From: Bacillus sp. CH30_1T
Lineage (GTDB): Bacteria > Bacillota > Bacilli > Bacillales > Bacillaceae_B
Assembly (NCBI RefSeq): GCF_008364765.1
Contig: NZ_VTUY01000003.1
Location: 366,471 to 430,470, forward strand
Direction: 5' to 3'
DNA length: 64,000 nucleotides
Part shown: piece after piece, positions 1 to 9,325 of the stretch
Layout: each line of letters starts with the position of its first letter
How positions within the stretch are numbered: position 1 is the first letter of the stretch
Notes under the pieces: generated by a model
What the model was told of the DNA's origin: nothing
What the model saw: only the letters and a program-made list of their open reading frames with translations
The model's database searches: none
Program-made: the position numbers and the translations under genes

Positions 1-1
1 T

Positions 2-112
2 GGAGAATTCGGAGAAGGGTATGTACGTGTAGGGCTCTTAACCTCAAACGAGCGGATAAGAGAAGCGGTTTCGCGTATAGAAAATTTAGAATTATTCCAT
101 AAAAGGGATTGA
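2..112 (+). CDS. mtnE: MtnE-type aminotransferase, C-terminal end (partial)
   Basis: Only the last 36 codons are inside the window. They read as the small C-terminal domain of a class I aminotransferase, with the motif FGEGYVRVGLLTSNERIR followed by a helix and a TGA stop. In the methionine salvage pathway MtnE transaminates 2-keto-4-methylthiobutyrate back to methionine. The assignment rests on this motif and on the position directly before the SAM-riboswitch-controlled mtnWXBD operon, where mtnE lies in Bacillus subtilis. Another class I aminotransferase cannot be excluded from so short a piece. Confidence 0.7.
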   Translation, partial: GEFGEGYVRVGLLTSNERIREAVSRIENLELFHKRD

Positions 113-137
113 CAGAAGTTATTATTGGTGCAATAAT
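109..137 (+). promoter_or_regulatory. Probable sigma-A promoter of the mtnWXBD operon
   Basis: A perfect -35 box TTGACA (109-114) is followed by a 17-base spacer and AATAAT (132-137). Transcription would begin about 20 bases before the SAM riboswitch. The -35 box overlaps the stop codon of the preceding aminotransferase gene. Confidence 0.65.
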
Positions 138-162
138 CCAACTGAAATAATGAATAATGAAA

Positions 163-265
163 TTCTTATCAAGAGCAGGCGGAGGGACCAGCCCTATGAA
201 GCCCGGCAACCGACTTATTCAAGCACGGTGCTAATTCTTGCAGCAATAAAGCTGACAGATAAGAA
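163..265 (+). promoter_or_regulatory. SAM-I (S-box) riboswitch
   Basis: The closing P1 helix is formed by TTCTTATC (163-170) and GATAAGAA (258-265). Between them lie the conserved S-box elements AGAG, GGAGGGAC and GAAGCCCGGCAACC. High SAM is expected to favour the downstream terminator and shut off methionine salvage. Confidence 0.95.
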
Positions 266-279
266 AGAGTGACTTTATC

Positions 280-309
280 AAACCTCTTCTTATTTGGAAG
301 AGGTTTTTT
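280..309 (+). terminator. Riboswitch-controlled terminator before mtnW
   Basis: AAACCTCTTC (280-289) pairs with GAAGAGGTTT (297-306), followed by a short T run. It lies just after the SAM aptamer and is the expression platform of the S-box leader. Confidence 0.85.
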
Positions 310-376
310 GCTTGCCCAGGCTTATGAAATCAACTTGCGGCTAAGAATAGCAATTTCAAAAGGAGGCAGGACAACA

Positions 377-1591
377 ATGAGTGAAGTGATAGCCACATAT
401 GAAATAAAGGGAAATAGTGGATCATTTGACAAAAAGGCAGAGGGGATCGCCCTGGGTTTGACGGTCGGTTCATGGACGGACTTACCGCTCCTGGAACAGG
501 ACCAATTGCGCAAATACAAGGGGAGAGTCGTTTCCGTGAAAGAGTGGGAAGGCAAAGATGGCCCCAGAGGCAAGGTGGAAATTGGCTATCCCGGTCATAA
601 TTATTCAAATGATATTCCAGCCATCCTTGCTACGGTATTCGGCAAGCTGTCCCTTGATGGTGAAGTGAAATTAGTAGATATAGAGTTTTCCAGTGACTTG
701 AAAAAAGCCTATCCTGGTCCACGGTTTGGAATAGAAGGAATCAGGGAGCTAGCAGGTGTACAAGAAAGACCCCTGTTAATGAGCATCTTTAAAGGCGTGA
801 TCGGCAGAGATCTTAACTACCTTGAAACTCAATTAAAGGCCCAGGCACTTGGAGGAGTTGATGTAGTAAAAGACGATGAGATTCTCTTTGATAATCCACT
901 GACACCTTTCACTGAGAGGATCAATATAGGGAAAAGAGTGTTACAGGAGCTGTTTGAAGAGACAGGTAAGAAAACGTTGTATGCAGTAAACCTTACAGGA
1001 AGGACTTCAGAATTACGTGATAAAGCAAGAAAAGCACGTGAACTTGGAGCCCATGCCCTTTTATTCAATGTATTTTCTTACGGCCTGGATGTTCTTCAAG
1101 AGTTGAGGGAGGACCATGAGATCGGATTGCCGATTATGGCACATCCTGCATTCGCAGGTGCTGTTGCTTCATCTCCTGCATATGGTGTGAGCTATTCTTT
1201 ATGGTTAGGGAAATTCCTACGAATGGCCGGAGCTGATTTCTCTTTATTTCCATCTCCATACGGAAGTGTCGCATTAGAGAAGAGCAAAGCTATATCCGTA
1301 AGCCATGAGCTAACGAAGGATGACGATCATTTAAGAAGAGCATTGCCCGTACCGTCAGCAGGCATTCATCCTGCGCTTGTGCCCCTTTTAGTGAAGGATT
1401 TTGGTTTAGATTGTGTCATTAATGCAGGTGGTGGCATCCATGGTCATCCAGATGGTGCAATTGGAGGAGGAAAGGCATTCGTCCAAGCAATTGAAGCAGT
1501 TTTAAGGGGTGAGTCTCTCTCAGATGCAGCAGATACCCATGATGAACTTCGTAAAGCACTATCCCAATGGGGAGAGGAGGTAAAGGTATAA
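377..1591 (+). CDS. mtnW: 2,3-diketo-5-methylthiopentyl-1-phosphate enolase
   Basis: This 404-residue RuBisCO-like protein enolises 2,3-diketo-5-methylthiopentyl-1-phosphate in methionine salvage. The RuBisCO-type active-site loop [10 protein letters not shown] lies at residues 159-168, with the metal-ligand lysine at 165. A glycine-rich phosphate loop ([13 protein letters not shown]) lies near the C-terminus. The ATG at 377 is chosen because AAAGGAGG sits just before it. The reading frame is open upstream to 269, but that part overlaps the riboswitch terminator. The length fits bacillar MtnW proteins (about 410 residues). The stop overlaps the next start as TAATG, so translation is probably coupled to mtnX. 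Confidence 0.95.
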   Translation: MSEVIATYEIKGNSGSFDKKAEGIALGLTVGSWTDLPLLEQDQLRKYKGRVVSVKEWEGKDGPRGKVEIGYPGHNYSNDIPAILATVFGKLSLDGEVKLVDIEFSSDLKKAYPGPRFGIEGIRELAGVQERPLLMSIFKGVIGRDLNYLETQLKAQALGGVDVVKDDEILFDNPLTPFTERINIGKRVLQELFEETGKKTLYAVNLTGRTSELRDKARKARELGAHALLFNVFSYGLDVLQELREDHEIGLPIMAHPAFAGAVASSPAYGVSYSLWLGKFLRMAGADFSLFPSPYGSVALEKSKAISVSHELTKDDDHLRRALPVPSAGIHPALVPLLVKDFGLDCVINAGGGIHGHPDGAIGGGKAFVQAIEAVLRGESLSDAADTHDELRKALSQWGEEVKV

Positions 1592-2253
1592 TGACGCGTC
1601 CGATCATTTTCTGTGATTTTGATGGAACGGTTACAGAAACCGATAATATCATCTCATTGATGAAAAACTTTGCTCCTCCAGAATGGGAACCTATTAAAGA
1701 CGACATCTTAAATCAGTCATTGTCCATTAAAGAAGGAGTGAGCAAGCTGTTCTCACTTATTCCTTCATCACTGAAAGAGGTAATGGTTCAGTATCTATTA
1801 GACACAGCAGTCATACGTAAAGGGTTTAAGGAATTTGTAGATTATACAAAGGAACATGAGATTCCTTTGTATATCGTTAGCGGTGGAATGGACTTTTTTG
1901 TTCGTCCCTTACTAAAAGATTATGGGCCTTTTAATGGGATTTATTGTAATGAAGCAAGCTTTAACGACTCAACCATAGCGATTCATTGGCCACATCCATG
2001 CGATGATCACTGTGAAAGTAAAGGTTGTGGATGCTGCAAGCCTTCCATCTTGAGGAGGTTGTCTTTAACAGAAGATACTGAGGTCGTTGTGATAGGGGAT
2101 TCTGTCACAGATATTGAAATGGCAAAGCTTGGAGATACTGTGATCGCCAGAGACTATTTGGCACATACATGCGAAGAAAAAAGAATCCCCTATCATCCGT
2201 TTGAATCCTTTCACGATTGCATGGACGTCATTGAAAAAGGAGTGAAAATATGA
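1591..2253 (+). CDS. mtnX: 2-hydroxy-3-keto-5-methylthiopentenyl-1-phosphate phosphatase
   Basis: A 220-residue HAD-superfamily phosphatase that acts after MtnW in methionine salvage, releasing the acireductone. HAD motif I is DFDGT with aspartates at residues 9 and 11; motif IV is GDSVTD (169-174). A cysteine-rich segment ([13 protein letters not shown]) in the cap resembles that of other bacillar MtnX proteins. The start at 1591 shares a base with the mtnW stop and follows GGAGAGGAGG; an in-frame upstream ATG at 1567 lies inside mtnW and is less likely. It overlaps mtnB by four bases (ATGA). Confidence 0.94.
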   Translation: MTRPIIFCDFDGTVTETDNIISLMKNFAPPEWEPIKDDILNQSLSIKEGVSKLFSLIPSSLKEVMVQYLLDTAVIRKGFKEFVDYTKEHEIPLYIVSGGMDFFVRPLLKDYGPFNGIYCNEASFNDSTIAIHWPHPCDDHCESKGCGCCKPSILRRLSLTEDTEVVVIGDSVTDIEMAKLGDTVIARDYLAHTCEEKRIPYHPFESFHDCMDVIEKGVKI

Positions 2254-2897
2254 ATTCCTATCAATCTCAATGGGAAGAGCTCGCTGATATCAAAAGGGAA
2301 CTGGCAGAGAGGGATTGGTTTATGGGAACGAGCGGGAACCTTGCGATACGAGTGAGTTCTTTACCAGTTACTTTCCTGGTTACGTCAAGTGGAAAGGATA
2401 AAAGGAAGCAAACCGATGAAGATTTCTTGCTTGTAAATGCTCGTGGTGAGGCTACCCAGGATACTCCTGCACGACCATCGGCCGAAACATTGCTGCACAG
2501 TAATGTTTTCACAGAAAGCTCAGCAGGATGCAGCTTACACGTCCATACTGTGGCAAATAATGTAATCAGTGAACTGTATGGAGATGAAGGTATCGTCACA
2601 TTTAGAAACCAAGAATTAATTAAAGCGTGGGATAAATGGGAGGAAGATGATTCTTTATCCATTCCAATTATTCGTAATCATGCACATATCCCGACGCTTG
2701 CCGGGGAGTTTAAGTCGTTTATTAAAGCAGACAAAGGGGCGGTGCTCATTCGCAACCACGGAATAACGGTATGGGGGAGAACCGGTTTTGAAGCTAAGAA
2801 ACTATTGGAAGCTTGTGAGTTTTTATTTCAATATCAACTCACTCTTTTATCTTTAACGAATACGAGGCCAATTACTAAAGGGGGAGTCAGATTATGA
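2250..2897 (+). CDS. mtnB: Methylthioribulose-1-phosphate dehydratase
   Basis: A 215-residue class II aldolase-family protein, the zinc-dependent dehydratase that supplies the MtnW substrate. The N-terminal [10 protein letters not shown] motif, the SLHVHT histidine pair and the later [10 protein letters not shown] histidine are the usual phosphate-binding and zinc-ligand features. It overlaps both neighbours by four bases, so mtnX, mtnB and mtnD form a translationally coupled run. The length agrees with B. subtilis MtnB. Confidence 0.94.
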   Translation: MNSYQSQWEELADIKRELAERDWFMGTSGNLAIRVSSLPVTFLVTSSGKDKRKQTDEDFLLVNARGEATQDTPARPSAETLLHSNVFTESSAGCSLHVHTVANNVISELYGDEGIVTFRNQELIKAWDKWEEDDSLSIPIIRNHAHIPTLAGEFKSFIKADKGAVLIRNHGITVWGRTGFEAKKLLEACEFLFQYQLTLLSLTNTRPITKGGVRL

Positions 2898-3406
2898 CGA
2901 CAATTAAAATCCAAGGGAAAAACCAAGTCATTGATAATCAGGAAGAAGTAGTGAAGTATTTAAGCGAACAAGGAGTCATATATGAGCATTGGAATATCGA
3001 AAAGCTGGTCGAAGGTCTAAGGAACCAATACGCTTTAACCGAAGATGATAAAGCGGAAATCCTGTCTACTTTTAAAGAGGAGATTGAAGACATTTCAGAG
3101 CGAAGAGGATATCAGGCTTGGGATGTGATCTCCCTGTCCGAACGCACACCAAATCTTGAAGAGCTTTTAAAGAATTTCCAACAGGAGCATCATCACACAG
3201 ATGATGAAGTCCGTTTTATTGTAAACGGCCATGGTGTATTTGTCATTCAAGGGAGTGATGGTGATTTCTTTGAAGTGCATCTAAACCCGGGTGACTTAAT
3301 TTCAGTCCCTGAAAACATCCGCCATTATTTCACATTAAGTGAAGACAAGCAAGTAGTTGCCGTCCGCATATTCGTCACACAGGAGGGCTGGGTACCAATC
3401 TATTAA
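2894..3406 (+). CDS. mtnD: Acireductone dioxygenase
   Basis: A 170-residue cupin enzyme, the last dedicated step of the salvage loop, turning acireductone and oxygen into the keto acid precursor of methionine. The metal ligands are visible as HHHTDDE (residues 99-105, ending in E105) and H144 in NIRHYF. The N-terminal half is helical and the cupin barrel starts near residue 98. The start overlaps mtnB (ATGA). A strong terminator follows, closing the operon. Confidence 0.95.
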   Translation: MTTIKIQGKNQVIDNQEEVVKYLSEQGVIYEHWNIEKLVEGLRNQYALTEDDKAEILSTFKEEIEDISERRGYQAWDVISLSERTPNLEELLKNFQQEHHHTDDEVRFIVNGHGVFVIQGSDGDFFEVHLNPGDLISVPENIRHYFTLSEDKQVVAVRIFVTQEGWVPIY

Positions 3407-3417
3407 TATATTTTTCA

Positions 3418-3460
3418 GGATAGACAAAGAGTAGAATCGATTGTCTATCCTTTTGTTTTT
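3418..3460 (+). terminator. Terminator of the mtnWXBD operon
   Basis: GGATAGACAA (3418-3427) pairs perfectly with TTGTCTATCC (3441-3450), followed by TTTTGTTTTT. Confidence 0.9.
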
Positions 3461-3621
3461 ATTAGGGGAGATATTTGGCGGAAAATGTCTAATTTAGAAA
3501 CATTACTAGCTATTTTGTCTTGTTTTGCGAATCTATTTACTTTTCTAATAATACTTGCGATAATGCTCAAGTAACGATTTAACTTAATAAAGGCTAGGAG
3601 CTAAAAAGGAGTTTATTAGAA

Positions 3622-3867
3622 ATGGGTCGTCTACTAAAACAGAAGTGGTTATTAATGAGAATTAATCAAAAACGTTCAGAAATGATTGGGTTGGGAGAGA
3701 GTTTAGGATTATGTGCAGCGGAGACAGTCAAATGCAGTCAGCAATTAGATCAGCTTTTGAACGACTATGAAAAGTGCACAAATAAGATCGTATCATTAAC
3801 CCTCCAAGAAACATCAAACGAATTTGGGCAATACATTAAGAACTTATTAAAACGAACTGCTTCTTGA
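3622..3867 (+). CDS. spo0E: Spo0E-family aspartyl-phosphate phosphatase
   Basis: An 81-residue helical protein with the Spo0E-family signature SQQLDQLLNDYEK at about residues 39-51. Spo0E proteins dephosphorylate Spo0A~P and so restrain entry into sporulation. The position after mtnD and before an mhqR-like gene matches B. subtilis, where spo0E lies there. AAAGGAG supports the ATG at 3622; a second in-frame ATG 33 bases later is possible. A second Spo0E-like protein lies at 11203, so the exact orthologue is less certain than the family. Confidence 0.8.
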   Translation: MGRLLKQKWLLMRINQKRSEMIGLGESLGLCAAETVKCSQQLDQLLNDYEKCTNKIVSLTLQETSNEFGQYIKNLLKRTAS

Positions 3868-3976
3868 GACTATTCATCAAGATCTTCCCTCATCATTAAA
3901 GATTTACCAGAGAAAACAAATCTCCGACAATGTCCACACGAATACCAAAACAATCAACTTAATTTGTCGTTATTTG

Positions 3977-4024
3977 ATAAACGAAGGACGGTGCGCAATA
4001 TGCAAACCGTCCTTCGTTTATTAA
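3977..4024 (+). terminator. Terminator after the Spo0E-like gene
   Basis: ATAAACGAAGGACGGT (3977-3992) pairs with ACCGTCCTTCGTTTAT (4006-4021). The tail is A/T rich. It also shows that any reading frame crossing it is unlikely to be translated as the start of the next gene. Confidence 0.75.
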
Positions 4025-4116
4025 ATACTGAGGAGTCTATCATGTTTGACAATAACAGCTTTTATTTGTATAATATTTTGAAACTGAGATATTTAATTTT
4101 TAAAGGAATGAATGCC

Positions 4117-4566
4117 ATGAACGAACCTCAGGATACGAAACAATCATTAAAGCTATTCATTGTCTTGTCAAGAGCTTTCAAAGCCTTAAATGAAGAGATA
4201 AATAAAAACATTCAGGAGAACGGTTTAAACCCTACTGAATTTGCCGTCCTGGAGCTTCTTTATCATAAGGGAGATCAGCCTTTGCAACAAATTGGCGGAA
4301 AGATTCTATTAGCTTCCGGCAGCATAACGTACGTGGTGGATAAGCTTGAACAAAAGGGCTACCTAAAGCGCAATGCTTGTCCTAAGGACCGTCGGGTCAC
4401 ATATGCTCAAATAACAGAAAGCGGCAGAAAGTTAATTGATGAGATATTCCCCAATCACGAAAATCGTATTCATGAACTGATGTCAGCTCTTTCTCAAGAT
4501 GAGAAGAAAGAAACGATAGAAATGCTGAAGAAATTAGGATTATCGATTAAAGACTTGTCGTATTGA
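4117..4566 (+). CDS. mhqR: MarR-family repressor, MhqR-like
   Basis: A 149-residue winged-helix regulator. The core (NPTEFAVLELLYHKGDQP, then ILLASGSITYVVDKLEQKG and the CPKDRR wing) matches the MarR family and closely resembles B. subtilis MhqR, which senses quinones and represses detoxifying dioxygenases and reductases. AAAGGA at 4102-4107 fits the ATG at 4117 with a 9-base spacer. The frame is open upstream to 3964, but that part crosses the terminator and is probably not translated. Synteny between spo0E and ykvI supports the name. No quinone-detoxifying gene is adjacent. Confidence 0.85.
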   Translation: MNEPQDTKQSLKLFIVLSRAFKALNEEINKNIQENGLNPTEFAVLELLYHKGDQPLQQIGGKILLASGSITYVVDKLEQKGYLKRNACPKDRRVTYAQITESGRKLIDEIFPNHENRIHELMSALSQDEKKETIEMLKKLGLSIKDLSY

Positions 4567-4576
4567 GTCTCCCTTT

Positions 4577-4610
4577 GCCCCGTCTTTCACGAGACGGGGC
4601 TTTTATTTTG
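4577..4610 (+). terminator. Terminator of the MarR-family gene
   Basis: GCCCCGTCT (4577-4585) pairs with AGACGGGGC (4592-4600), followed by TTTTATTTTG. Confidence 0.9.
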
Positions 4611-4742
4611 TCTTAAAGCACGTCTCTTCCATATCGTTTCCATTATTTCTAATTCTTGAAATTCGATATTATAATAAACAGGAGATTTTCTATCGTAAGT
4701 CGAATAACTATAATCGGGATTATATTATGAGGAGGCAATAGT

Positions 4743-6437
4743 ATGAAGTTTAATCAGTTTACATATGAAAGGCCCAGTTTAGAAGAGATTAAACCTGTTT
4801 TCCAACAATTACTTGAAAAATTCAAGTCTGCGTCCAATGTTCAAAATCAGGTGGAGGCCATGAAGGAACTAAATGATATACGCTTGAACATCGATACCAT
4901 GCAAAATATTTGCTATATCCGGCATTCAATCGATACCAATGATGAGTTTTACAAAAAAGAGCAGGATCATATCGATGAAATGATGCCTGAGGTTCACGGG
5001 ATGGTGACGGAATATTACAAGGAACTCGTAAATTCTCCTTATCGTAAAGAATTAGAAGAAAAGTGGGGAAAGCAGCTATTCGCTCTCGCAGAAAGCGAAA
5101 TGAAGACTTTTTCTCCTGACATCGTGACTCTATTACAGAAGGAAAATAAGTTATCTTCCCAATATACAAAGCTGATGGCGTCTGCAAAGATTCCATTTGA
5201 AGGGGAAGAAAGAACTTTGGCTCAGATGGGCCCATTCACACAATCTATCAATCGGGAAAAAAGAAGAGAGGCTGCTCAAGCGACCGTTGCCTTCTTTGAA
5301 GAGAATCAAGAAGAATTGGATCGTCTATTTGATGAGTTAGTCAAGGTGCGTCACACGATTGCTACTACTTTAGGGTATAAGGACTTTGTTGAACTAGGTT
5401 ATTATCGCATGGCGAGAACAGATTATACGCCTGATATGGTAAAGGTTTTCCGCGATCAAGTGAAGAAACATATCGTTCCTCTGGCTACTGAACTTAAAGA
5501 AAGACAAGAGAAGCGCATTGGGATAGATTCGATGAAATTTTATGACGAAGGCTTTAAGTTCATTTCCGGAAACGCGGTTCCTAAGGGAGGTCCTCAGTGG
5601 ATCATTGATAACGGCAAAAAGATGTACGAAGAACTGTCTCAGGAAACAAAGGATTTCTTTGATTTCATGATTGAACATGATCTCATGGATCTGGAAGCGA
5701 AGAAAGGAAAAGCTGGAGGCGGTTACTGTACGTATATTGCAAACCATGAGTCTCCATACATTTTCTCGAACTTCAATGGGACCTCAGGGGATATCGATGT
5801 TTTGACCCATGAAGCAGGTCATGCGTTCCAGGTATACTCCAGCAGAGGGTTCGATATCCCTGAATATATTTGGCCAACGTATGAAGCGTGTGAAATTCAT
5901 TCAATGAGCATGGAGTTCTTCACGTGGCCATGGATGAATTATTTCTTCGAGGAGGATACAGACAAATATCAATTTTCACATTTAAGTGAAGCACTTCAAT
6001 TTCTTCCTTACGGTGTGGCTGTTGATGAGTTCCAGCATTTTGTGTATGAGAACCCTGAAGCTTCCCCTTCTGAACGGAATGCCGCATGGAGAAAAATTGA
6101 AAAGGAATACCTTCCCCATAAGGACTACGACCATATTTCGTATTTAGAAAATGGGGGATTCTGGCAGCGTCAATCCCATATTTATAATTCTCCATTCTAT
6201 TATATCGATTACACATTGGCTCAAATTTGTGCATTCCAATTCTGGAAGAAAATGAATCTTAATCGTGAAGAAGCATGGAATGACTATGTTGCCCTTTGTA
6301 AACTCGGGGGAAGCCTTTCATTCACAGGGCTTGTAAAAGCAGCCAAACTCGACTCTCCATTCCAAGAGGGGACTGTTGAGAAAGTCATTGAACCGATAAG
6401 ACAATGGTTAAATGGAATTGATGATCAATCATTATAA
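4743..6437 (+). CDS. M3-family oligoendopeptidase
   Basis: A 564-residue cytoplasmic zinc peptidase of the M3 (thimet oligopeptidase/PepF-like) family. The catalytic HEAGH lies at residues 356-360 within DVLTHEAGHAFQ. The downstream ligand region (EACEIHSMSMEFFTWP) and the conserved tyrosine-rich YNSPFYYIDYTLAQ segment complete the active site. No signal peptide is present. GAGGAGG supports the ATG at 4743. It probably degrades short peptides; the substrate cannot be read from the sequence. The gene stands alone between two terminators. Confidence 0.92.
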   Translation: MKFNQFTYERPSLEEIKPVFQQLLEKFKSASNVQNQVEAMKELNDIRLNIDTMQNICYIRHSIDTNDEFYKKEQDHIDEMMPEVHGMVTEYYKELVNSPYRKELEEKWGKQLFALAESEMKTFSPDIVTLLQKENKLSSQYTKLMASAKIPFEGEERTLAQMGPFTQSINREKRREAAQATVAFFEENQEELDRLFDELVKVRHTIATTLGYKDFVELGYYRMARTDYTPDMVKVFRDQVKKHIVPLATELKERQEKRIGIDSMKFYDEGFKFISGNAVPKGGPQWIIDNGKKMYEELSQETKDFFDFMIEHDLMDLEAKKGKAGGGYCTYIANHESPYIFSNFNGTSGDIDVLTHEAGHAFQVYSSRGFDIPEYIWPTYEACEIHSMSMEFFTWPWMNYFFEEDTDKYQFSHLSEALQFLPYGVAVDEFQHFVYENPEASPSERNAAWRKIEKEYLPHKDYDHISYLENGGFWQRQSHIYNSPFYYIDYTLAQICAFQFWKKMNLNREEAWNDYVALCKLGGSLSFTGLVKAAKLDSPFQEGTVEKVIEPIRQWLNGIDDQSL

Positions 6438-6444
6438 AGTAAAA

Positions 6445-6480
6445 GGGCAGCCGCATTTTTTATGGCTGCCTCTATTGTTT
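6445..6480 (+). terminator. Hairpin after the M3 peptidase gene
   Basis: AGGGCAGCC (6445-6453) pairs with the GGCTGCCTC stretch around 6466-6474. The T tract after it is weak. Confidence 0.5.
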
Positions 6481-6576
6481 GGGTTCTGCTACAATTCCGG
6501 AAGAATTATGTTCTTTTGCTTCTGATTTTCCGTGCTTGTACATAAGGTGAAGTAGAAGGTTGTCAGAGGTGATGGG

Positions 6577-7608
6577 ATGAAAAAAATAGCTGGGTCGTTT
6601 CAAATAGCTGCCGTTTATGTTGGTACCGTTATCGGAGCCGGATTTGCAACAGGAAGGGAAATTGTAGAGTTTTTCACCCGGTTTGGCTTTGTTGGGTTTA
6701 TTGCGATTTTATTAAGCGGGTACTTATTTATTACAATGGGAACGAAGATTATGCTGAAGTCCCATGATATTAAAGCAAAGTCCTTTGAAGAATTTAATGA
6801 ATATCTATTTGGAAAATGGTTTTCTAAGTTTATGAATATCGTCATGATGATTATGCTGATCGGGGTTTCAGCGGTAATGCTTTCAGGAGCGGGGGCTGTA
6901 TTTCAAGAGCAGCTTTTGCTACCAAAGCAATTAGGGATACTGCTGACGATCGTACTTGGTTTCATTACGATGATGGTTGGAATCAAAGGGCTTTTTGCAG
7001 TCAATACGTTCGTTGTTCCTCTTATGATTGTCTTTAATCTTTTCTTGATGGTTTATTCTGTAAGAAACGCTGCTTTTTTAGACGCATTTCTTTTGATACC
7101 TCATGCCGAGGATGGATGGAAATCCGTAGTAGCACCTTTTTCATACGTGGCCTTTAATCTGGCCATGGCTCAAGCTGTACTCGTTCCCGTTGCCGGCGAA
7201 GTGAAAGACCGGGAGACCATTAAGTATGGAGGATATCTGGGCGGTTTTTTCCTTACAATGATCCTTATTTCCAGTCATATTACCTTAGTCATGATCCCGG
7301 ATGTGACACAATACCAAATTCCAATGGCTGTGGTGATGAAATCCTTTGTAGCCGGCTTTTATATTATTTATATCATCATCATTTATGGTGAAATTTTCAC
7401 TTCCGTGATCGGGGGAGTATTTGGTCTGGAGAAACAATTAACGAATTATTGGAAGGGCTCTTCGTTAATGACCTTTACGGGTATCTTTCTGATGATCTAT
7501 TCGTTAAGCTTTTTTGAATACAGTGAACTTTTGTCCTATTTATACCCGCTCTTTGGGTATATGAGCTTATTATTCATCATCCTTCTTTGGATGAAACCCA
7601 ATAAATAA
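6577..7608 (+). CDS. ykvI: YkvI-like membrane protein
   Basis: A 343-residue integral membrane protein with about ten hydrophobic segments. It begins KIAGSFQIAAVYVGTVIGAG, a glycine-rich first helix typical of the LeuT/APC transporter fold. It resembles B. subtilis YkvI in sequence and position. The function is unknown; transport of a small solute is inferred from the fold. GAGGTGATGGG precedes the ATG at 6577. A tiny gene follows at once on the same strand. Confidence 0.8.
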   Translation: MKKIAGSFQIAAVYVGTVIGAGFATGREIVEFFTRFGFVGFIAILLSGYLFITMGTKIMLKSHDIKAKSFEEFNEYLFGKWFSKFMNIVMMIMLIGVSAVMLSGAGAVFQEQLLLPKQLGILLTIVLGFITMMVGIKGLFAVNTFVVPLMIVFNLFLMVYSVRNAAFLDAFLLIPHAEDGWKSVVAPFSYVAFNLAMAQAVLVPVAGEVKDRETIKYGGYLGGFFLTMILISSHITLVMIPDVTQYQIPMAVVMKSFVAGFYIIYIIIIYGEIFTSVIGGVFGLEKQLTNYWKGSSLMTFTGIFLMIYSLSFFEYSELLSYLYPLFGYMSLLFIILLWMKPNK

Positions 7609-7681
7609 TCATCAAGGTGAGAGTAAAATGCGGGTCTGCTGCTCATGTTAATAGAGACAAATGAAAAAAGGAGTGGCGACC

Positions 7682-7801
7682 ATGACGCAATCAAAACACG
7701 AAAAAGAAAGACAGTGGAATGTAAGAAAACAGGAACAGCATCCTCATGGCAAAGTATCATCCTTCAAGGAGCTTTCAGAAGGAAAAAAAGGAAAAGAATA
7801 A
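7682..7801 (+). CDS. Small basic protein, DUF6254-like
   Basis: A 39-residue, very hydrophilic protein beginning MTQSKHEKERQWNVRKQ and containing HPHGKVSSFKELSEG. I recognise this as resembling the short DUF6254 proteins common in Bacillaceae. AAAAAAGGAG lies 8 bases before the ATG, and a good terminator follows immediately. No function is known. The sequence has no membrane segment or metal-binding motif. Confidence 0.7.
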   Translation: MTQSKHEKERQWNVRKQEQHPHGKVSSFKELSEGKKGKE

Positions 7802-7804
7802 GAA

Positions 7805-7832
7805 AAAACGGATGCTTCGGGCATCCGTTTTT
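7805..7832. terminator. Bidirectional terminator
   Basis: AAAACGGATGC (7805-7815) pairs with GCATCCGTTTT (7821-7831) around a tight loop. A run of A before and T after lets it serve both the small plus-strand gene and the convergent DUF2254 gene. Confidence 0.88.
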
Positions 7833-7844
7833 GTTTGGCTCCAA

Positions 7845-9230
7845 TTACTCTTCTTTCTGATGATGGTAAGAGTCGCTTGTCTTATATTGTTCGGGGAAAT
7901 ATTTATTCCTCACTTCATCCTTATCCCAATTCGGTTGTCCGGAAGATGCAGCCAGTTCATCAAGATGTCTCATGATGTACTGCATGTCGAGGTTTTGGAG
8001 GCTGTCATAGTCGATTCCTTCCAGAATATAGTCTTTAAACGTCCAGACCATGCGCTTCGTTTCTTCGCTATTGTTTTCCCCTATCATTCTCAGTGAACGC
8101 AGAATTTCTGCAATTATGGATATATCTTGCTTCCCATAATGCCTTAACTGGTAAAAGCTTCGGTATAAATAATCTACAAAGGTCGGCTGTTCCAATATGA
8201 TTCGCACATTGTTTTCTTCATCTGATAAATATGAGCTTGGAAGCTTGTGTTTAGCAAGCTTCGATAGAATTATCCCGATTTCTTCTATGCAGTTTTTTGC
8301 CGTATTCGGGTCATTAATGGCGGGGGAAATGGCTCTCAAGGCTATTTCAACCAGCTTTCTTATCCCGAGTTCAATGTCTTCCATGGGCTCTTTATCAGGC
8401 CCAAGTACGAGGAATTCCAAGTAATCTTCTACATTTATTTCTTTATTCGTCGTCCATGCTGTCATGACAGGGGTTCCTTCAAGTAAGTATTCACCAGGTG
8501 TTTTCACCATGCGGATAACTGCATCATCCTTAGCAGCTTTTTTGATCATTCCTTCAATATTAAGCTGTTGTAAGTACCCCGATTGCTCACTATATACCAT
8601 AATGGGCTCCGTATCGTCAAAGAGCGTCTCATTAAAATTTGAAGGCTGTTCATTAATGGCATTCTTTCTATATAAATAACTATTATCGATTTTTTGATTC
8701 GTTTTGATTGTTATATTATGTATTAAATTACTTACCTTCACCCAATTGGAAACATGATGAACAAAGTAGACGAAAACAAATAAACAAATAATCGCCACTA
8801 TGCCGGCAAAGGCCGAAGAAATATATAATTTTTGTCCGGACTCGTCCTGAAGGAGGACCAACAAAGTGATACAGTACACCACACCTGACACAAAAATGGC
8901 TAGAACCCGTTGTGTAGGACGGTCATTAATGAAGTTCTGCAGGGTCCTTGGTGAATATTGGGATAAAAAGGTGGTTAACACGACCATAATCGTTGAAAAG
9001 GTAATCGTGGTCATGGTCATGATCGAAGACGCTATCGTACTGATGATGGTCATGGATAAATCAAAATTGGAAAACAGTACCTTAGGGAACAAAGGATAAT
9101 CATGCTGACTCAACCACCAATCAAAATAGAAGGTGATGAGAGCAAGTACTAATGAGATGACTGAAAATAAAAATGGTACAAACCAAAAACTTTTCCTGGC
9201 TTTGTTAAAAATGTGAATATTTAAATTCAT
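7845..9230 (-). CDS. DUF2254 family membrane protein
   Basis: A 461-residue protein with four hydrophobic segments in the N-terminal third (FWFVPFLFSVISLVLALITF, a second near MTIISTIASSIM, a third near VLAIFVSGVVYCITLLVLL, a fourth near IVAIICLFVFVYFVHHV). A long soluble C-terminal domain follows. The ISPAINDPNTAKNCIE motif in the C-terminal domain is typical of DUF2254 proteins. The function is unknown. It stands alone and runs opposite to its neighbours. Confidence 0.85.
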   Translation of the reverse strand: MNLNIHIFNKARKSFWFVPFLFSVISLVLALITFYFDWWLSQHDYPLFPKVLFSNFDLSMTIISTIASSIMTMTTITFSTIMVVLTTFLSQYSPRTLQNFINDRPTQRVLAIFVSGVVYCITLLVLLQDESGQKLYISSAFAGIVAIICLFVFVYFVHHVSNWVKVSNLIHNITIKTNQKIDNSYLYRKNAINEQPSNFNETLFDDTEPIMVYSEQSGYLQQLNIEGMIKKAAKDDAVIRMVKTPGEYLLEGTPVMTAWTTNKEINVEDYLEFLVLGPDKEPMEDIELGIRKLVEIALRAISPAINDPNTAKNCIEEIGIILSKLAKHKLPSSYLSDEENNVRIILEQPTFVDYLYRSFYQLRHYGKQDISIIAEILRSLRMIGENNSEETKRMVWTFKDYILEGIDYDSLQNLDMQYIMRHLDELAASSGQPNWDKDEVRNKYFPEQYKTSDSYHHQKEE

Positions 9231-9325
9231 GACGGGGGTCCACCTTGAACTACAGTATGCTATAAGAGTATCCTTAAAGGCATTTCCGTAAACCTTTCTC
9301 TTGTTTAAGAGCTCAATTTAATAGG

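Noticed and set aside
3964..4116. N-terminal extension of the MarR-family gene
   Set aside because: It runs through a strong terminator hairpin and lacks a ribosome binding site; the start at 4117 has both good spacing and the family's usual length.
4822..5235. 137-codon minus-strand frame inside the M3 peptidase gene
   Set aside because: Antisense to a clear enzyme gene, with no start signal and no recognisable sequence.
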